A DNA stretch of 39,529 nucleotides, taken from the NCBI GenBank assembly GCA_003427395.1, contig BFEA01000178.1, forward strand, positions 1,205,396-1,244,924, in the 5' to 3' direction. Shown here piece after piece: positions 22,725-34,424 of the stretch. This stretch comes from Chara braunii (Eukaryota > Streptophyta > Charophyceae > Charales > Characeae). A program made the position numbers and the translations under genes. The notes beneath the pieces were generated by a model. The model made no database searches, had not been told where the DNA came from, and saw nothing but the letters and a program-made list of their open reading frames with translations. How positions within the stretch are numbered: position 1 is the first letter of the stretch; each line of letters begins with the position of its first letter.

Positions 22725-23395
22725 AGCTGGACCATTCACCATGGAAACAATGCCCAGCTTGTCTTTATGATATACACGAACAGGTTGCACAACTACTTCT
22801 TTCTTCTTTTGGACAGATGACTAGGTTATTTGCCATGGAAACAATGCCTAGTCGCCCTGAGCTGTTTAATATCCAAAGATTTAGTATTTCTCTCACTTTG
22901 TTTTCAAAAGAAAAGGCGAATATGGGCAGGGGAATGGACCATTCACAATAGAAACAATGTTCAACTTGCCCCAACTATTTTCATTTATACTTTGTATTTT
23001 TCCTTTTCTCTTCTTAATGATCTGGCTAAACGTTGGACCATTCACAGTAGAAACAATGCCCAGCTGCCAGTTCACATGCAAATATACATAAAGTACTTTC
23101 CTTTATACTCACTTTACTTTATGTGCGTGGTTTTCAGGCTAAACAATTCACCATGGAAACAATGCTTAGCCTTAGACAAAAAATCCTCCCTCAGAATAAA
23201 CAAGAATTAAACCCCCTTCAATCAGGCAAAACCTCTAAGTTATTCACAGTAGAAACAATGACTGGTTTCTCAGAAAACAATCAAATAAACACAGCGACCG
23301 GGCCATTCACAGTAGAAACAATGCCTGGTCCTTCAGAAAACATCCAAATAAAACATAGCCCCGAGTCATTCACAGTAGAAACAATGGTCAGGCTT
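22725..23395. repeat. array of eight compound stem-loops (core ATTCACAGTAGAAACAATG, LTR B)
   Basis: Cores start at 22734, 22828, 22941, 23040, 23146, 23242, 23305 and 23368. Within each core ATT and AAT can pair. Outer arms vary but pair: AGCTGG/CCAGCT (22725, 22754), GACTAGG/CCTAGTC (22819, 22847), CTGGC/GCCAG (23022, 23066), GGCTAA/TTAGCC (23137, 23166), AAACC/GGTTT (23229, 23264), GACCGGGC/GCCTGGTC with one G·U (23296, 23323). Units three and eight pair more weakly. Three cores carry CCATGG in place of CAGTAG. Confidence 0.85.
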
Positions 23396-26306
23396 TGGTT
23401 AACTCTTCTAAACGCATGCAAAACTGCCTTCCTCCCACCTTCCCCCAATTTATCCTTAGTCTGCTTTCAGTCAAAGCAAAGATGAAACTTAAGTTTCACT
23501 CTCACACATTTTTCTCATTCAATCTGATTAGGTCATGAAGAGAAAGCAGTAGTCATAGGGACAAACTCATACATACATCAATCATACTACAAGGAGATAG
23601 GTAAACATGGGTAATAGTGGGTTATACAGATAAAGATGATTTACATGAAGGTTCCCTGCCTCCAGAACCTCACCTAGGTTCCGGCAGAGCTCCCGCAATC
23701 GGTGGGTGGACTCCCCACAGAGTCTTGATGCGGACCTATGGGTTGCAATCCCGCCCGCACCCTTCCTCTCAGAACCATGGGACTAGACTTAAAGTGAGAA
23801 GGGTAGAAGCAGAAGGTTTGAGACTCTCATATACAAGAGAGGTGCTCTCAATCTCACTGGAGAGGGCCTTGTTATCTTTGATCGCCTGAGGGCCCCGCAA
23901 TGGTAGCCAAAAGAACAACTTGGTCAAACGTGCCAACCTGCCGGAATAGCCCTCCCTAACGAACCTTCGTTTCTCGGCGCCTGTCTCCTTCCCCAACTCA
24001 CAATACTTCTTTCTAACCCAAACACCGCCGTATGGCGGTTAGCAATAGCCTGGTAGTACAACAACACTCCCGCAACAAAATACAGCAGCACACAGTAATA
24101 GCCGGCAGTAAAACGCAGTGCCGTAGTTCACGACCCGTGGTTCTGTAGCCTACAGTCTGCGTAGTTCACAGTCTGTAGTCCTTAGCCCATTGCCCTACAG
24201 TCCACAGTCTCACACAAATACACAGTCCGCAGCTTCACATCCGCCTGCAAATAAACCCATAGTTTTCTCCTTCTCTCCCTCTCTCATGTTGTGTTTTTAT
24301 CCCCAGTGGGAGTCAACTACGAGTCACACCTTATGCAGGTAAGTATTCTACTTCCTTCGCCGCCTTCTTACAAAACCCGAATGCACCCTGCCACCATACG
24401 CAGCCAGGTTCATTTAGTCACGAATCCGAATGCAGTAGTATCATCAGCAGGGAGAATTCCCCACGGTGCTGGAGTACAACCATGCTGTGCTCTACAGTCG
24501 ATGACAATCATGGACAAACAAAGGTTCTCCCTCCATGCGAGGCTTAGCTAAGCGGCCTCTCCCTTTCTCTTTGCCTCACTCTCCCCCTGTACATAGCGTA
24601 GTCGGCCTCATGCTACTTCCCGTCGGCCTATTGAGCGACACACCGGTCAACAGGTAAGTCCCCAACGTTGTCGTTACACCCCTTTGTAAAAAACGGGTGA
24701 ACCTCCCGTTAAAGTAAAGGTAGGTTCATCGTCGTTCTCTGAAGTCGCTCTCCCTCTCATCACACAGCCCACGACCTTCATACTACCGAACCTGCCACTC
24801 GCCCCCGAAATCCCACGAATGACTCCATCAACACGCTTCCATCAACCCCACCAGGGTCCAAAACCTTCGAGCACACCTTTAGCCCGCCCTACTCACTGCT
24901 TCACCATCAGCACCTACGAATAACTCTGATGCAGAAACGCGTCCAGGTTCATTCATTTCCCCCGGTTTTTTCCTCGTGTTTTTTTCTCCCCATCATGCAC
25001 AACGCAATCCTCGATTCTTGTGCACTAATACTAACATACTAACTCCAGATTGAACACTGTAGTCTAATTTCCCCTACCCAAAAAACCCATGACTTCCACC
25101 TTATTCCGCTCGACTCTGTTACGAAACGAGCGAAGGATNGTTCTCTTCCTCTCCGTTATGACCCCGACACTTCTCACGCAACACCTCTTTCTCCTAACTC
25201 TCGTTTTACTAATCCTCTTCTAAATCTAACCCCTTCATTGGATTCGCCCTCCTTAGAAACCCCTGGTTTGTATCCTCCCTAACCTGTTTTCATCACGAAA
25301 TGGGTGGGCTCTATGCTTTTGTTTTTACTTCTTCTCCTCCCATAGCCATCTCAGCGCAGTTCGCTCTCCCCTTATTGCCTATCCTACTAACCTACCACCT
25401 AATCCGACATGACTAACACGCTCGCCCGGGGCAAACCCCCCCGAAACCACCTTCCGCTTACCTAGAGCCGTAGACTAACGCGAGCGCTCTCCGTTCTCCA
25501 ACGCGCCCAAGCCTCTCCGCCTCGCCATCTCCGTTCTTCTTTCGTCAGATGTACCCGGCACACTCCCTTGACTAGGTTCTTTTTTTTTTTCTTTTTTTTT
25601 TTCCGTCCTCGTCTGCGCCTCACTGGCCCGTCGCCCGTTGCCTACCGCCCGATGCTAGCTCCGCTGTTTCTTATCCCGCGCACCTGGTACGGCCCCCCGT
25701 CCAGATCCACCCCGCCTGGTTCCTCATGCCCAAAACCCGTCACCCTCTGATACAGCGCTGCCCGTTGTTCCCCATCGGCTTACCGCCGACCTCCTAGCGC
25801 GAGCCGTTGTGGCAGCGCTCTGGCATGGCTCCCGCAGGAGTGAATGAATAGCTGGGCACGACCTCCCAATCTATACTTCTGGAGCTCGCTGGTCTGCCCG
25901 GTACCGTACGACCAGCTCCTGTCCCAGCGCCCTTTCTCTCCCTGCTTACTCGGCTCGTCCGCCTTAGCGCTCTGCCTGTCGCCTAACCACCGTAGTGGCC
26001 CGGCCTAGTCCTCTATCGGCCCCGGCCACTGCGCTCTCCCTTTTTGCGCACGCTCCCGGCGCCTGGCCTCGCCCCGGTTCACCCCTGTCTGTGCTGCCCT
26101 ACCCGCTCGCAGTGCCTGGTAGGTGCAATAGCCCGTTCGCATAGCTCAACAGTCCCGGCCTCTCCGCTCCTTTTTAAGGCAGGGCCCGCCACCACGTCGG
26201 CCTTGCAACAGATAAGCCCCACCTTAGTTCCCCCCGACACTCCGGCAAGGTCGCAGATGCGGCCAGTTTGCAAGCCTAAGTGTGGCCTAGGTAAGAACGG
26301 GTCCCA

Positions 26307-26856
26307 TGCCAGCCTCGGTAGTAGTAGCAAATATTCAAATGAGAACCTTTGAAGTCAAAGTGGGGGACGTTTTTTCCCTGCAAGTGGCCGCGACAGTTTG
26401 CGGTCCTTGCCCCGGTACGATGTATTAGTGCGCCTAGGTATGACCCACCATCTACCGGGTCCCACAAGCCATACTCACACTCAAGCCTCTCACGACAGAC
26501 CCTGGCCGGCAGATAGTGCATCCGCGGCAACCCACGCCACTCAAGGTTTTCTCGCGCCTAGCGGGCCTACCACCCATGACCCGTATGTATGTTAAACTCC
26601 TCGGTCCACGTTTCAAAACAGCCCAAGTAGAAAAGCTTCGTCGGTGTTCCGAACACATGGAATTCGGTAGGTCAATCATATGATGCGTGTGCTCAAAGTC
26701 CTCGAACGTTGTAATGACCTCTAAGCCTAGCGTCGTAATAAGTCAAAAGAGCGCCGGAGCATACCAAGAATAATAATAATACGTTTAACAATCAGAGATC
26801 TCTAGTCGTCAAAGTATAACGAACGAAGGGAAAATAAAGCGCCAATATTGCTTTCA
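26307..26856. other. spacer between LTR B and repeat D copy 2
   Basis: About 550 bases without a recognisable gene or repeat. It is not purine-rich on the minus strand next to the LTR, so the expected polypurine tract is missing or lost. Confidence 0.5.
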
Positions 26857-27457
26857 CGCCTGCCGATGGCAAAACCAAGGGGGATAGCCAGGCGGCCCTC
26901 CACCCCATCGGCTCCCTCCTCGATGTTCCACTGCCGCCGCGCCAGTGTAGGCTGGCCTCGATCCCGGAACCTCCTTGGTGTCAGTCCAATGTCGTAACCT
27001 ATAGGGCTAAGCTCAAGCCTGAGACCAATATCCGCGGAGTGCCATATAAGAAGGAGCGGCGCTGCGCTCAGGGCCAGGGAGACTAGCCTGAGCCTCCTCT
27101 CTGCCTACAACCGTGCGCGCGGCCGCCCAGCGTCTGCGCCGACTTACCCAGCTGTACCAGGGCCGCCACTCGCCCCACTCCGCGTGCTAAGACCTACCGC
27201 AATCACACTGTCGCCGTCGTCGTCGTCGCTCGTAAACGCACGCTCGCCTCGGTCAAAAGTACCAATCGGAAGAGGATATCCCTAGTTCCTACTTAATCAA
27301 AAATAAATAAATATCAATAATATCATTAACCAAACGACCGATGTCCACGTCGGCTTTATGATAAAAAAACAAAACAGAATCACGCGCGCCTTAAACCTGC
27401 GTGCCCATGCACTCTCTATTATAGTCAACCATCAATGTAAGTCACAGGCGCAGCCGC
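26857..27457. repeat. dispersed repeat D, copy 2
   Basis: Homologous to 19480-20093. Here the repeat continues past GCAGCCGCGC into CTAGCGCGGTAGAC without an LTR. A CGTCGTCGTCG run occurs near 27220. No coding potential is visible. Its class (LTR fragment, retroelement 3' region or other) is not clear. Confidence 0.72.
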
Positions 27458-28622
27458 GCCTAGCGCGGTAGACTTAAACTTTAAACCAAAACTACTTTTC
27501 TGTTACTTGCAAAAAAAACAGGGCGGATACCCTCGTAAGGGTATTCGCACCAACAACTTACCGGACCACATTAAGCGACGTCCCCGTCGCTTCGCCAAAT
27601 CAGAAGGCTATAAATCTATCTACACTCCAAATGCTGACGAAACAGGAACCAATCCGATTAGCTGACAAACACAAGGTAGAGGCCTCCATCAAAATATGCC
27701 TCCACAACTATATGCTGCCAGGTTTCTAACCTGGGTCTCTCACCGCCCATAAATTAAGACGCTGATAGCATAAGTTCCAAAGACCTTCCCAATCGTCCTC
27801 TCCCCGGTCCTAGACAACCTTCGGCTTCTCGTTGGGTGTCCCTAGTCCTGGCAAAAACTAGGGACGCGGGCCTTAATCGAGACCTTTTGAAAGCACTCTC
27901 GCCTTCCTTCTCAAAATCTCTCGCAATCAAATACACATAAGTATATATGTATACTTAATATCCGCTCAGCTCTTTTTGGTAGGTCTCCACCTTGGCCCAC
28001 CATAGCCTGGCTGATCGGACCAGGACCACAGTTCACCACATTGTTATTTAGCGGCAGTACCCTCGTTGGTTACGCAACGATGTGTTTTTCTCCTGATAAG
28101 CATTCAATCAAGATTTCCCCCAAAAATCATCAACCATCACTATCCCGTGGAGTAATTTTCACTGGGGCGGGCACCCCCCCTTAAACTCTTACCCACGAGG
28201 TCCCACAGCCGGGTTGCGCCGGCTAGCAGCCATCCAATGGGGTTACGCCCTAGAGGTACTAACTTCTTTTCCGTTAGCTTGACCTTTCTTCTATATGTCT
28301 CAGAATTAGCACCTGTGGTTAGACGGGGCGTCGCAAAACAAAATCACTGGCCCACTACGCGATACGCAGGGGTCCGAAGGCATTTACCAGCCCTCCCTCA
28401 CTAGGCATGGCATCCTTCGCACGCTTAGAAACAAAATCACCGCTAAATCCACCAGGTCGTGACTCCTGACTTGATCAGAGTCAGCAGCCACCCACCCTGA
28501 GACATCTCTCGCCCTGCACTCATTGCGACTTTCTCAAACATTCCAAACAAAAGTGGTCCTTTGCGTCAGACTTTTATCACTCATCAGACAACTTTTCATG
28601 CCATAAATCAGTTTACTCACTT
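27458..28622. other. internal region of element C without a recognisable gene
   Basis: Short ORFs only and no pol motifs. A small inverted repeat, GCCAGGTTTCTAACCTGG, lies near 27717-27735, and another (ACCCTCGTAAGGGT) near 27528. This is where a pol gene might have been expected. Confidence 0.5.
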
Positions 28623-28649
28623 TTGAAGGTGAGTCTTCCAACAACAATA

Positions 28650-28940
28650 ACAACAACATCCCATTTTCCAAAAATCCAAGGGGTTCTCATCATAAACAAA
28701 ACACCCCCTCTTCCAAAAATCACGAGGGGTCTCGCCACAGAAAAAAAACACCTCCTCTTCCAAAAAATCACGAGGGGTCTCGCCACAAACAATACACTCT
28801 CTCTTCCAGAAATCACGAGGGGTATCGCTATAAAAACCAAACTTCCCGTCCTCAAAACTCGAGGGGGTCTCATCATAACACACAACATCACAAAACATCC
28901 CCTTTTCCAAAATCCAAGGGGGCTTATCATAAACAAAATC
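28650..28940. repeat. ~55-60-bp minisatellite, about six copies
   Basis: The unit is CTCTTCCAAAAATCACGAGG, then GGTCTCGCCACA and a variable A-rich stretch. Middle copies are nearly identical and outer copies degenerate. On the minus strand it translates as repeated GETPRDFWKRGCF-like units, and on the plus strand it gives an open frame. Both are expected from a short tandem repeat, so I do not call a gene. Confidence 0.8.
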
Positions 28941-29613
28941 ACTGAGAGACCATCTTATGGATGGGTCCTCATCACAACTTAAGCAATCAATAATCAACAT
29001 GGTAAGCATTTTGAGCCTCCAGGGCTCGTAGATCTTCAAAATCCTCACAACCTTTCACAGACGTGCTGCGCTTCCTCCCCTTCTACTCTGCCCCTATCAG
29101 CTGCCCGTGGGCAAGTCGCACAAGTATACCGAGGAGTAGACATTTTTGCGTACAATCATATTCACAGTACCCATGACACATAAAAGGTTTTTCACACATT
29201 GTTGACACAAATTCATCATACATCAGAGCACAACCACACATGTGAGAGAGACAAGTGATCGTCACATATAAAAATGGTCCCTGAAAAAACCTCATCATAA
29301 TATACACTCAGGGAAATAAAATGTCTCACTCATAGCTCACTCAACTCAAGCCACACCAAACTCACGCTGACAATTATCCCTAAAATACATGTCAGATCTG
29401 TCTCTCAAAGCCAGGGCGTAGGCCACCTAAATATGTACATGCCTCATCTAGATCATCCTGATCCTCAAGACCCGAGCTCAGTAGGAACACTAGAGTTCAG
29501 ATCTAGACTAGTAGCAATCATCAAAAAAGGTCCTCTAAGTCTAAGAGGGTATCACACAGAACCTAAGTTGATGCCTCACAAGATATTCGCCCACCTACAT
29601 AGAGAAACCGGCC
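28941..29613. other. internal region downstream of Gag, no recognisable gene
   Basis: A Cys-rich minus-strand ORF of 74 codons at 29083-29307 is the only notable frame. It matches nothing I recognise. No protease, reverse transcriptase or integrase motif follows the Gag. Confidence 0.5.
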
Positions 29614-32220
29614 CTACCTCCTCAACTCCTCCTGGTTTTGCCTATATAACTGAGCCCTAAATCCATCTGCGGACTTCTCTACTATCCTACCCTGTCTATC
29701 ATACATTTTACCCCCTGCCTCTGAGACCTTCCCTTCTGCCTTATCCTCAAGGAACTCGAGACAGTCCAGAGTCAGATGCACGCCCCTCTTGCAGTAGAAG
29801 CATAGCTGATCAACCTTCCTCTTGAACTTCTTCTTCCTGGGATGAGGAGGTGGCGATGAAGGAGATCCTACCAAGGTACTGACCACCCCCTGATGCTTTG
29901 ATAGAGGGGTTGTGGTACTAACAACCTCCTGCTGCTCCATCCCAGGAACCGGTCCCCCAGACCCAGATCCAGTAGCCCAAGATCCCAGTCTGCTCCTCAA
30001 ATCCCCTGTCGCTGGGACGTACTCAGGCGTGTCCAACCTCTGAGGTCTCCTCTCGAGTGTCTCTCCTGGCACTGCCATGGGCTGCTCCTCAATCTCCTCT
30101 GGCTCATACTCAGGCGTGCCCAACCTCTGGAGCCCGCCCTCGATGGCACCCTCCGCCTTAATCCCCATCTCTCTCTCAAGAGGCTCCTCTATCCTCTGCT
30201 CAGGTGAAAACAAACTCACCTCCTCCTGCATAGTATGCACCGCCTAAAGGAGCACACCCATGGATCCCTCTGCTGAGCCTTGAGTCGGCTCACTGCTAGA
30301 TGGTGGCCGCCCTTCCTCTACTGCCAAAGGTACGACTGGGCCCGCCGCCGCCACTGTCAACGTCGCGAGCTTGGTAGGGGCTCTGAACTCGAATGCCTCT
30401 CTCTCTGCCTGTCTCTGGGCTCTCGCCTCCTCTGGCTCCAGGATAACTCTCCCCATAGGTGGCTCCTGGCGAGGCTCTACTGCAGATAGCTGTCCTGGCA
30501 ATCCCTGTCCTGAATGCCTTTGCTCGCCTGCCCAGATGCTCTCTGGCTTGTCCACCTTTCCCTGAGTTTGTTGCCTCAGGCTCTCAATGATAGCTGCCTG
30601 GCTGGCCACCAATGCCCCGAGTTCCTGGATTTCCATCTCCATAGCCTCCAGGCGTACTCCATGGCTTGCTTCCTTTATTTTCTTCCCTACCAGATCGCCC
30701 TCCAATAACAAGTGTCGGTCACAAGTTGTTTTGGCCAGGAACTTGATTTTTCGATCCAATCTCTCTTCCGCCTTTCTTGCTACCCCAAACCCGGCTCTGA
30801 CTGGCGAAGGAAGCTCCTCTCCTGTCTGCTCCCAGAAGTCCCTCCACATCTCAGGGATCTCCGGGGCCCTAGCTGCCGCGCTGGGTGGCTGACCTGGGAG
30901 TGTTCCTGCTGCCTCCGATTTCTGCCTCTCCTGCTGCTGCTCTAGAAGCTCCCCCGCTGCCTCCAATCTCTGCCTCTCTTGCCATATCTCGTCTATCCTC
31001 CTGGTTCTTCTCGCCCTCTTTTCCTCTGCTGTCTCTCCAGCTGGCGCCCTTTCCCTCATGCGGAGGTCGACCCTCTTCGGGATCTCAGCTTCCATCTCCT
31101 TCTCGGGTTGACACGGCTCCTGGCATGGCTCTTCAGGTGCTGGCTCTTCCAGGTATGGGTGCTCCACGGCATAAGCTGCTAGGTGTCTGTCAATCAGGGT
31201 CAAGGCTTCTCTCCTTACGGCTGCCCTCTCTCTCCTCCTTTCTGCTCTCCCTTCTAGCGAAGGGTCTTTTCTGATGAAGGCAATGGGGTCTCCTCTCTCT
31301 GCAACCTCTCCCCTGCCTGGTGAGTGCTTCCCGGTGCATCCCCGAGTCTCAAACCCACTGTTGGCGTCTGAGCGGGCGTGTCCTCTCCAACCTCTATCAC
31401 TTCCTTCCCTACACGTCTCCCCTTGTCGCCTAGCTCTCTCTCTCGCTGAGTATCCTGGACCTCCTCCTGTGGCACCTCCTCTCGTGGCACCTCCTCTCGT
31501 CGCACCTCCTCTCGTGGTACCGCCTCCCGTGGCACCTCCTCCTGTGGCACCTCCTCCTGTGGCACCTCCTCCGCCTGCTCTCCATGCTCCTCACCTCGAG
31601 GCGACGCCCTCCACTGAGAGATATCCAAATGCGTCTCCAACTCCCTCAAAGGCCCCTCAGATGCTGGCGGCTCCCCCTGTGTGCGTGCTGGCGACCCCCT
31701 CAATCCACCCTCGGCAAACCGATGGAACTCCACTGGTCCCAACCCACACTCAGGGTACGCGCCTCGTTCCTCAGCCTCTGGCTCCGGCTCCTCCTCTCTC
31801 CTAGCTAGGGTCTTTCGTCCTCCTCGAGACGGTCTCGCCTCCCTCGGCTTAGGGTCCCTCTGCCTCTGACTCCTCTGACGCCTCTCGACTCTGGGCTGAG
31901 GGGGCTCTGGTCGTCGAAAGGCCTCTCTCAGATGTGCCCTGCTGCTCTCCCAGTCCCGGGCCATATCTCTGACCTGCTTAGCGGTGGTAGCTTTGGAGGA
32001 CATACTGAAGAATGCGTTGGAACTTTACAACATCCGACCGCCCGACCAAAGCTTGTTCCACCCACTCCAACCACTCTGAGACTCTCTCCCCACAAAAATG
32101 GAAGGTATCGACTTTAGGAATATTGTTCGGGTTCCTTTCATGCCGGTCAATGGCCGCAATGAGGTCATCGAGCGTCAGGCCCTTCTTGGGACCACCCGAT
32201 GCGCCGCCGCCCTACGACAT
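29614..32220 (-). pseudogene. Gag polyprotein pseudogene (element C), zinc knuckle
   Basis: ATG is at 32220-32218, giving about 869 codons. The N-terminus reads GLTLDDLIAAIDRHERNP, then DTFHFCGERVSEWLEWVEQA and VKFQRILQYV, a capsid-like Gag start. An Arg/Glu-rich region with EEVPQ repeats follows, then IAFIRKDPSLEGRAERRRER, a coiled-coil-rich part (IWQERQRLEAAGELLEQQQE), RLGTPEYEPEE and a CCHC zinc knuckle, CFYCKRGVHLTLDC (29802-29761), with YDRQGRIVEKSADG near the end. Damage: TAG at 32212-32214 (codon 3), TAA 31978-31980 in the starting frame, a shift into ORF 32003-31254, a compensating shift near 31300, and TAG at 30244-30246. Gag binds and packages element RNA; this copy is dead. Its sequence shares little with the Gag of element A. 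Confidence 0.85.
31459..31574 (-). repeat. 15-bp tandem repeat encoding EEVPQ/EEVPR in Gag C
   Basis: About eight 15-bp units (plus strand CACCTCCTCCTGTGG and variants) encode acidic pentapeptides EEVPQ, EEVPR, EAVPR and EEVRR in the Gag frame. The opposite strand reads PPVAP repeats, which is a shadow. It is a disordered charged linker that probably grew by replication slippage. Confidence 0.85.
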
Positions 32221-32527
32221 CTTGACATGCCTTTCTCTTCAAGCTCCTTAATAAGAAAGGAAAAACAAATAAGCATACCTCTTTTATTCAGCATTGCACC
32301 TTGGCCGGTCTATTCCATCCGTCCTACCTAACTCTTACTACGTACCTTTACCCAATGCTGCATGTTCGCCCTTCATACCTTCCCTTACTCAGGTACGTAA
32401 ACTTCCTCACCCATACTTAGTCATTCATTATCTTTCCTCACCCTTTCGTCCTTCCTTTATACCTTTTCTCATTCACTTCCCATACCCGGATGTCGTTCCA
32501 CCTGGTACAACGGTAGGCTTTCCGTTA

Positions 32528-32545
32528 TCCCCGGCAACGGCGCCA
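32528..32545 (-). promoter_or_regulatory. primer-binding site for tRNA-Asp (element C)
   Basis: TCCCCGGCAACGGCGCCA on the plus strand, identical to the site in element A. It lies two bases from the LTR C terminus (TG at 32548) and orients the element on the minus strand. Confidence 0.9.
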
Positions 32546-33142
32546 CCTGTCGAGCGCATCGGTCCGGCACCGCACTAGGGCAGCGCAGGACCCTCCCGGC
32601 CTCGTCACGCAGGAGTTGATTTAAATCCTTCGTCGCAGATAATACATATGGATCTTCCTTAAGCCGCTCCGGCCGAGTGCGCCAGCCATACCTCTCGCGA
32701 GCCCCTACGACAGGATAGGGCCTACGCCAAGCACGACTTACCTACACCTTACGGAAGCTGTCACCTCCCTTCGGTGGGCGTATCCCCGCCGAGCTACCAG
32801 TCCACAATACGAAAGCTAATCAGTTGCAATCGCAGAGGTGGACCAGCCGATTGCGTTTCTCGTTCGTTGTAGCATAGGGGGTACGCGCGGTAATACGCCT
32901 CTATCACACCCGCACGCATACCAGCATCTTGGGGGGGCTGAGGTCCCAAGTGCGACCCGTCGTCGGTCGACTAGGACGCATCCCACACACCACGCGCACA
33001 CCACTCTAACAAACACCAAAAATAAAACACGCGCATACATACATGTACGAAACGATACAACACAAATGACGCGACAACGCTCCTAGCCCCTCGGTATCCA
33101 ACCCATAACTTTCCAACGCGGAAATCGGGTAAGCGTCGCGCG

Positions 33143-33333
33143 CGAGACTTAGTATAAAACGGCACGGACACTGGGCCTACTCATATCGACTTGCAATGCA
33201 GGCATACGCAAGCAGTCACAGTGATGGCGTACTATGTNCGAGACTTAGTATAAAACGGCACGGACACTGGGCCTACTCATATCGACTTGCAATGCAGGCA
33301 TACGCAAGCAGTCACAGTGATGGCGTACTATGT
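33143..33333. repeat. exact 95-bp direct duplication separated by N (likely assembly artefact)
   Basis: 33143-33237 and 33239-33333 are identical and separated by a single N at 33238. LTRs A and B have this segment once. Unmerged overlapping contig ends are the simplest cause. Confidence 0.9.
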
Positions 33334-33751
33334 AGTGCCCATAATCAAGCAGTCCCTCGTGGATCCGAGTACCGCTTATGACACTCAAGTGTCAGACTCG
33401 AAGTGTCGTGAGGGCCTAACCCTTCACGACATTGCACAGCTGAAGGAATAGCCGTGCAGCCGCCGCGACACTTCTGGCTCTCGGCCTGAGTGTCTCGGTA
33501 GGCAATCGAATAGGCTCTGCGCTAGGGAAAAACCCCTCCCTTGCAGAGCTTGGGCCTTGGGGTGTCCTGGACTAGGACCTCGAATCCCGGCCCAGGACCA
33601 AACGTCCGACTAAGAAAAATCATCAAAAAGCAAGAACAAAAATAGAAGGAGAGGTCTCCCCTAAGCTCCTCAGGCTCAGCTTCTGAGTAGAACTTTAGTA
33701 TGGGGGCTCTTCAACCAATGCAAACATTCATCCCAAGTATACCCATGTATA

Positions 33752-33775
33752 CATATATAAGGGTTAAGTATGTGA
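33752..33775 (-). promoter_or_regulatory. TATA-rich segment in LTR C
   Basis: CTTATATATG on the minus strand, in the same place as in LTR B. Weak promoter evidence by position and composition. Confidence 0.25.
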
Positions 33776-34131
33776 CGATCACTTATCACGGTCTCACTGG
33801 TGTCTCTCACAATAATACGTCAAATCCAAAATCCGATTCACAGCACATACCTGCAATCACATCAACAAACCAAATCAACAGCCCACACACTACACGGAGT
33901 CAACCCCAACCACCTTCGACACTCATACCGCTCGTTTTAGCCATGCAAGCCCCAAACCTTCTGTCCAACCAACTTTAATTAAATACTCAGCACCTTTGTT
34001 AAATGGTTATTCAATAAAAGTCCGGGTGAAACCTAAATAAAAACAACGAAATCACCAGGGCTGAAGCCTTTTAGGTTGAGTGTGAAGGGAGAGTTGAAAT
34101 TGAGTCGTAGACCGACGAATCGGCAACCAAC

Positions 34132-34171
34132 CTGTTATCAATGATAACAGAAAGTGATCCTCAAGGGATCA
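34132..34171. promoter_or_regulatory. paired hairpins (LTR C)
   Basis: CTGTTATC-AAT-GATAACAG is followed by TGATCC-TCAAG-GGATCA. The stems are unchanged relative to LTRs A and B while the loops differ. Confidence 0.7.
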
Positions 34172-34424
34172 AGCTGGATCTAGCCCTTAACTTGAATCAA
34201 ATGATCAAAAAGACCTGTAACACACCGCAGACTAATCCCCAAGCTAAGATCATAAGTGTATGGAGAATACAACTCCATAATACATCCTCACTCAAAATTT
34301 CCCTATAAGCTAAGCCTAAGTCCACCTCTAAGCTAGTGCTTAAGTCAAAGCTAGACCAACTGCAGAATCTTCCCTATTCAGGGCGGATCGCCCGAATCGC
34401 CACCTGTCAAAATACAGTCCATCT

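Larger units (their letters stand above)
20094..26306 (-). repeat. LTR B, 6.2 kb
   Basis: Plus-strand termini are TGTCGAGCGCATCGG at 20094 and AAGAACGGGTCCCA at 26306, both shared with LTR C. After these points B and C diverge completely. No primer-binding site lies outside 20094, so this is not a 5' LTR; it would be the 3' LTR of the minus-strand element. It contains five 120-bp repeats, eight compound stem-loops, paired hairpins and a poly-T tract at about 25579-25602. Confidence 0.78.

Noticed and set aside
22725-23395. The regularly spaced cores look at first like a CRISPR array.
   Set aside because: Spacing is irregular (63-113 bases), the intervals are conserved between LTRs B and C, and the organism is eukaryotic. 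Flanking arms pair with each other, which spacers would not do.
25568-25750. ORF starting with poly-Phe, repeated at 38090-38272.
   Set aside because: It arises from the poly-T tract in the LTR and is present only because B and C are copies.
28623-28982. 119-codon plus-strand ORF.
   Set aside because: It follows entirely from a ~55-bp tandem repeat that is open in more than one frame.
29083-29307. Cys-rich minus-strand ORF as a possible remnant of a pol zinc-binding domain.
   Set aside because: Cys and His spacing fits no integrase HHCC or knuckle pattern that I can see.
31274-31804. Proline-rich plus-strand ORF of 176 codons.
   Set aside because: It is the reverse strand of the Gag EEVPQ repeats; Gag on the minus strand has domains and a zinc knuckle in context.
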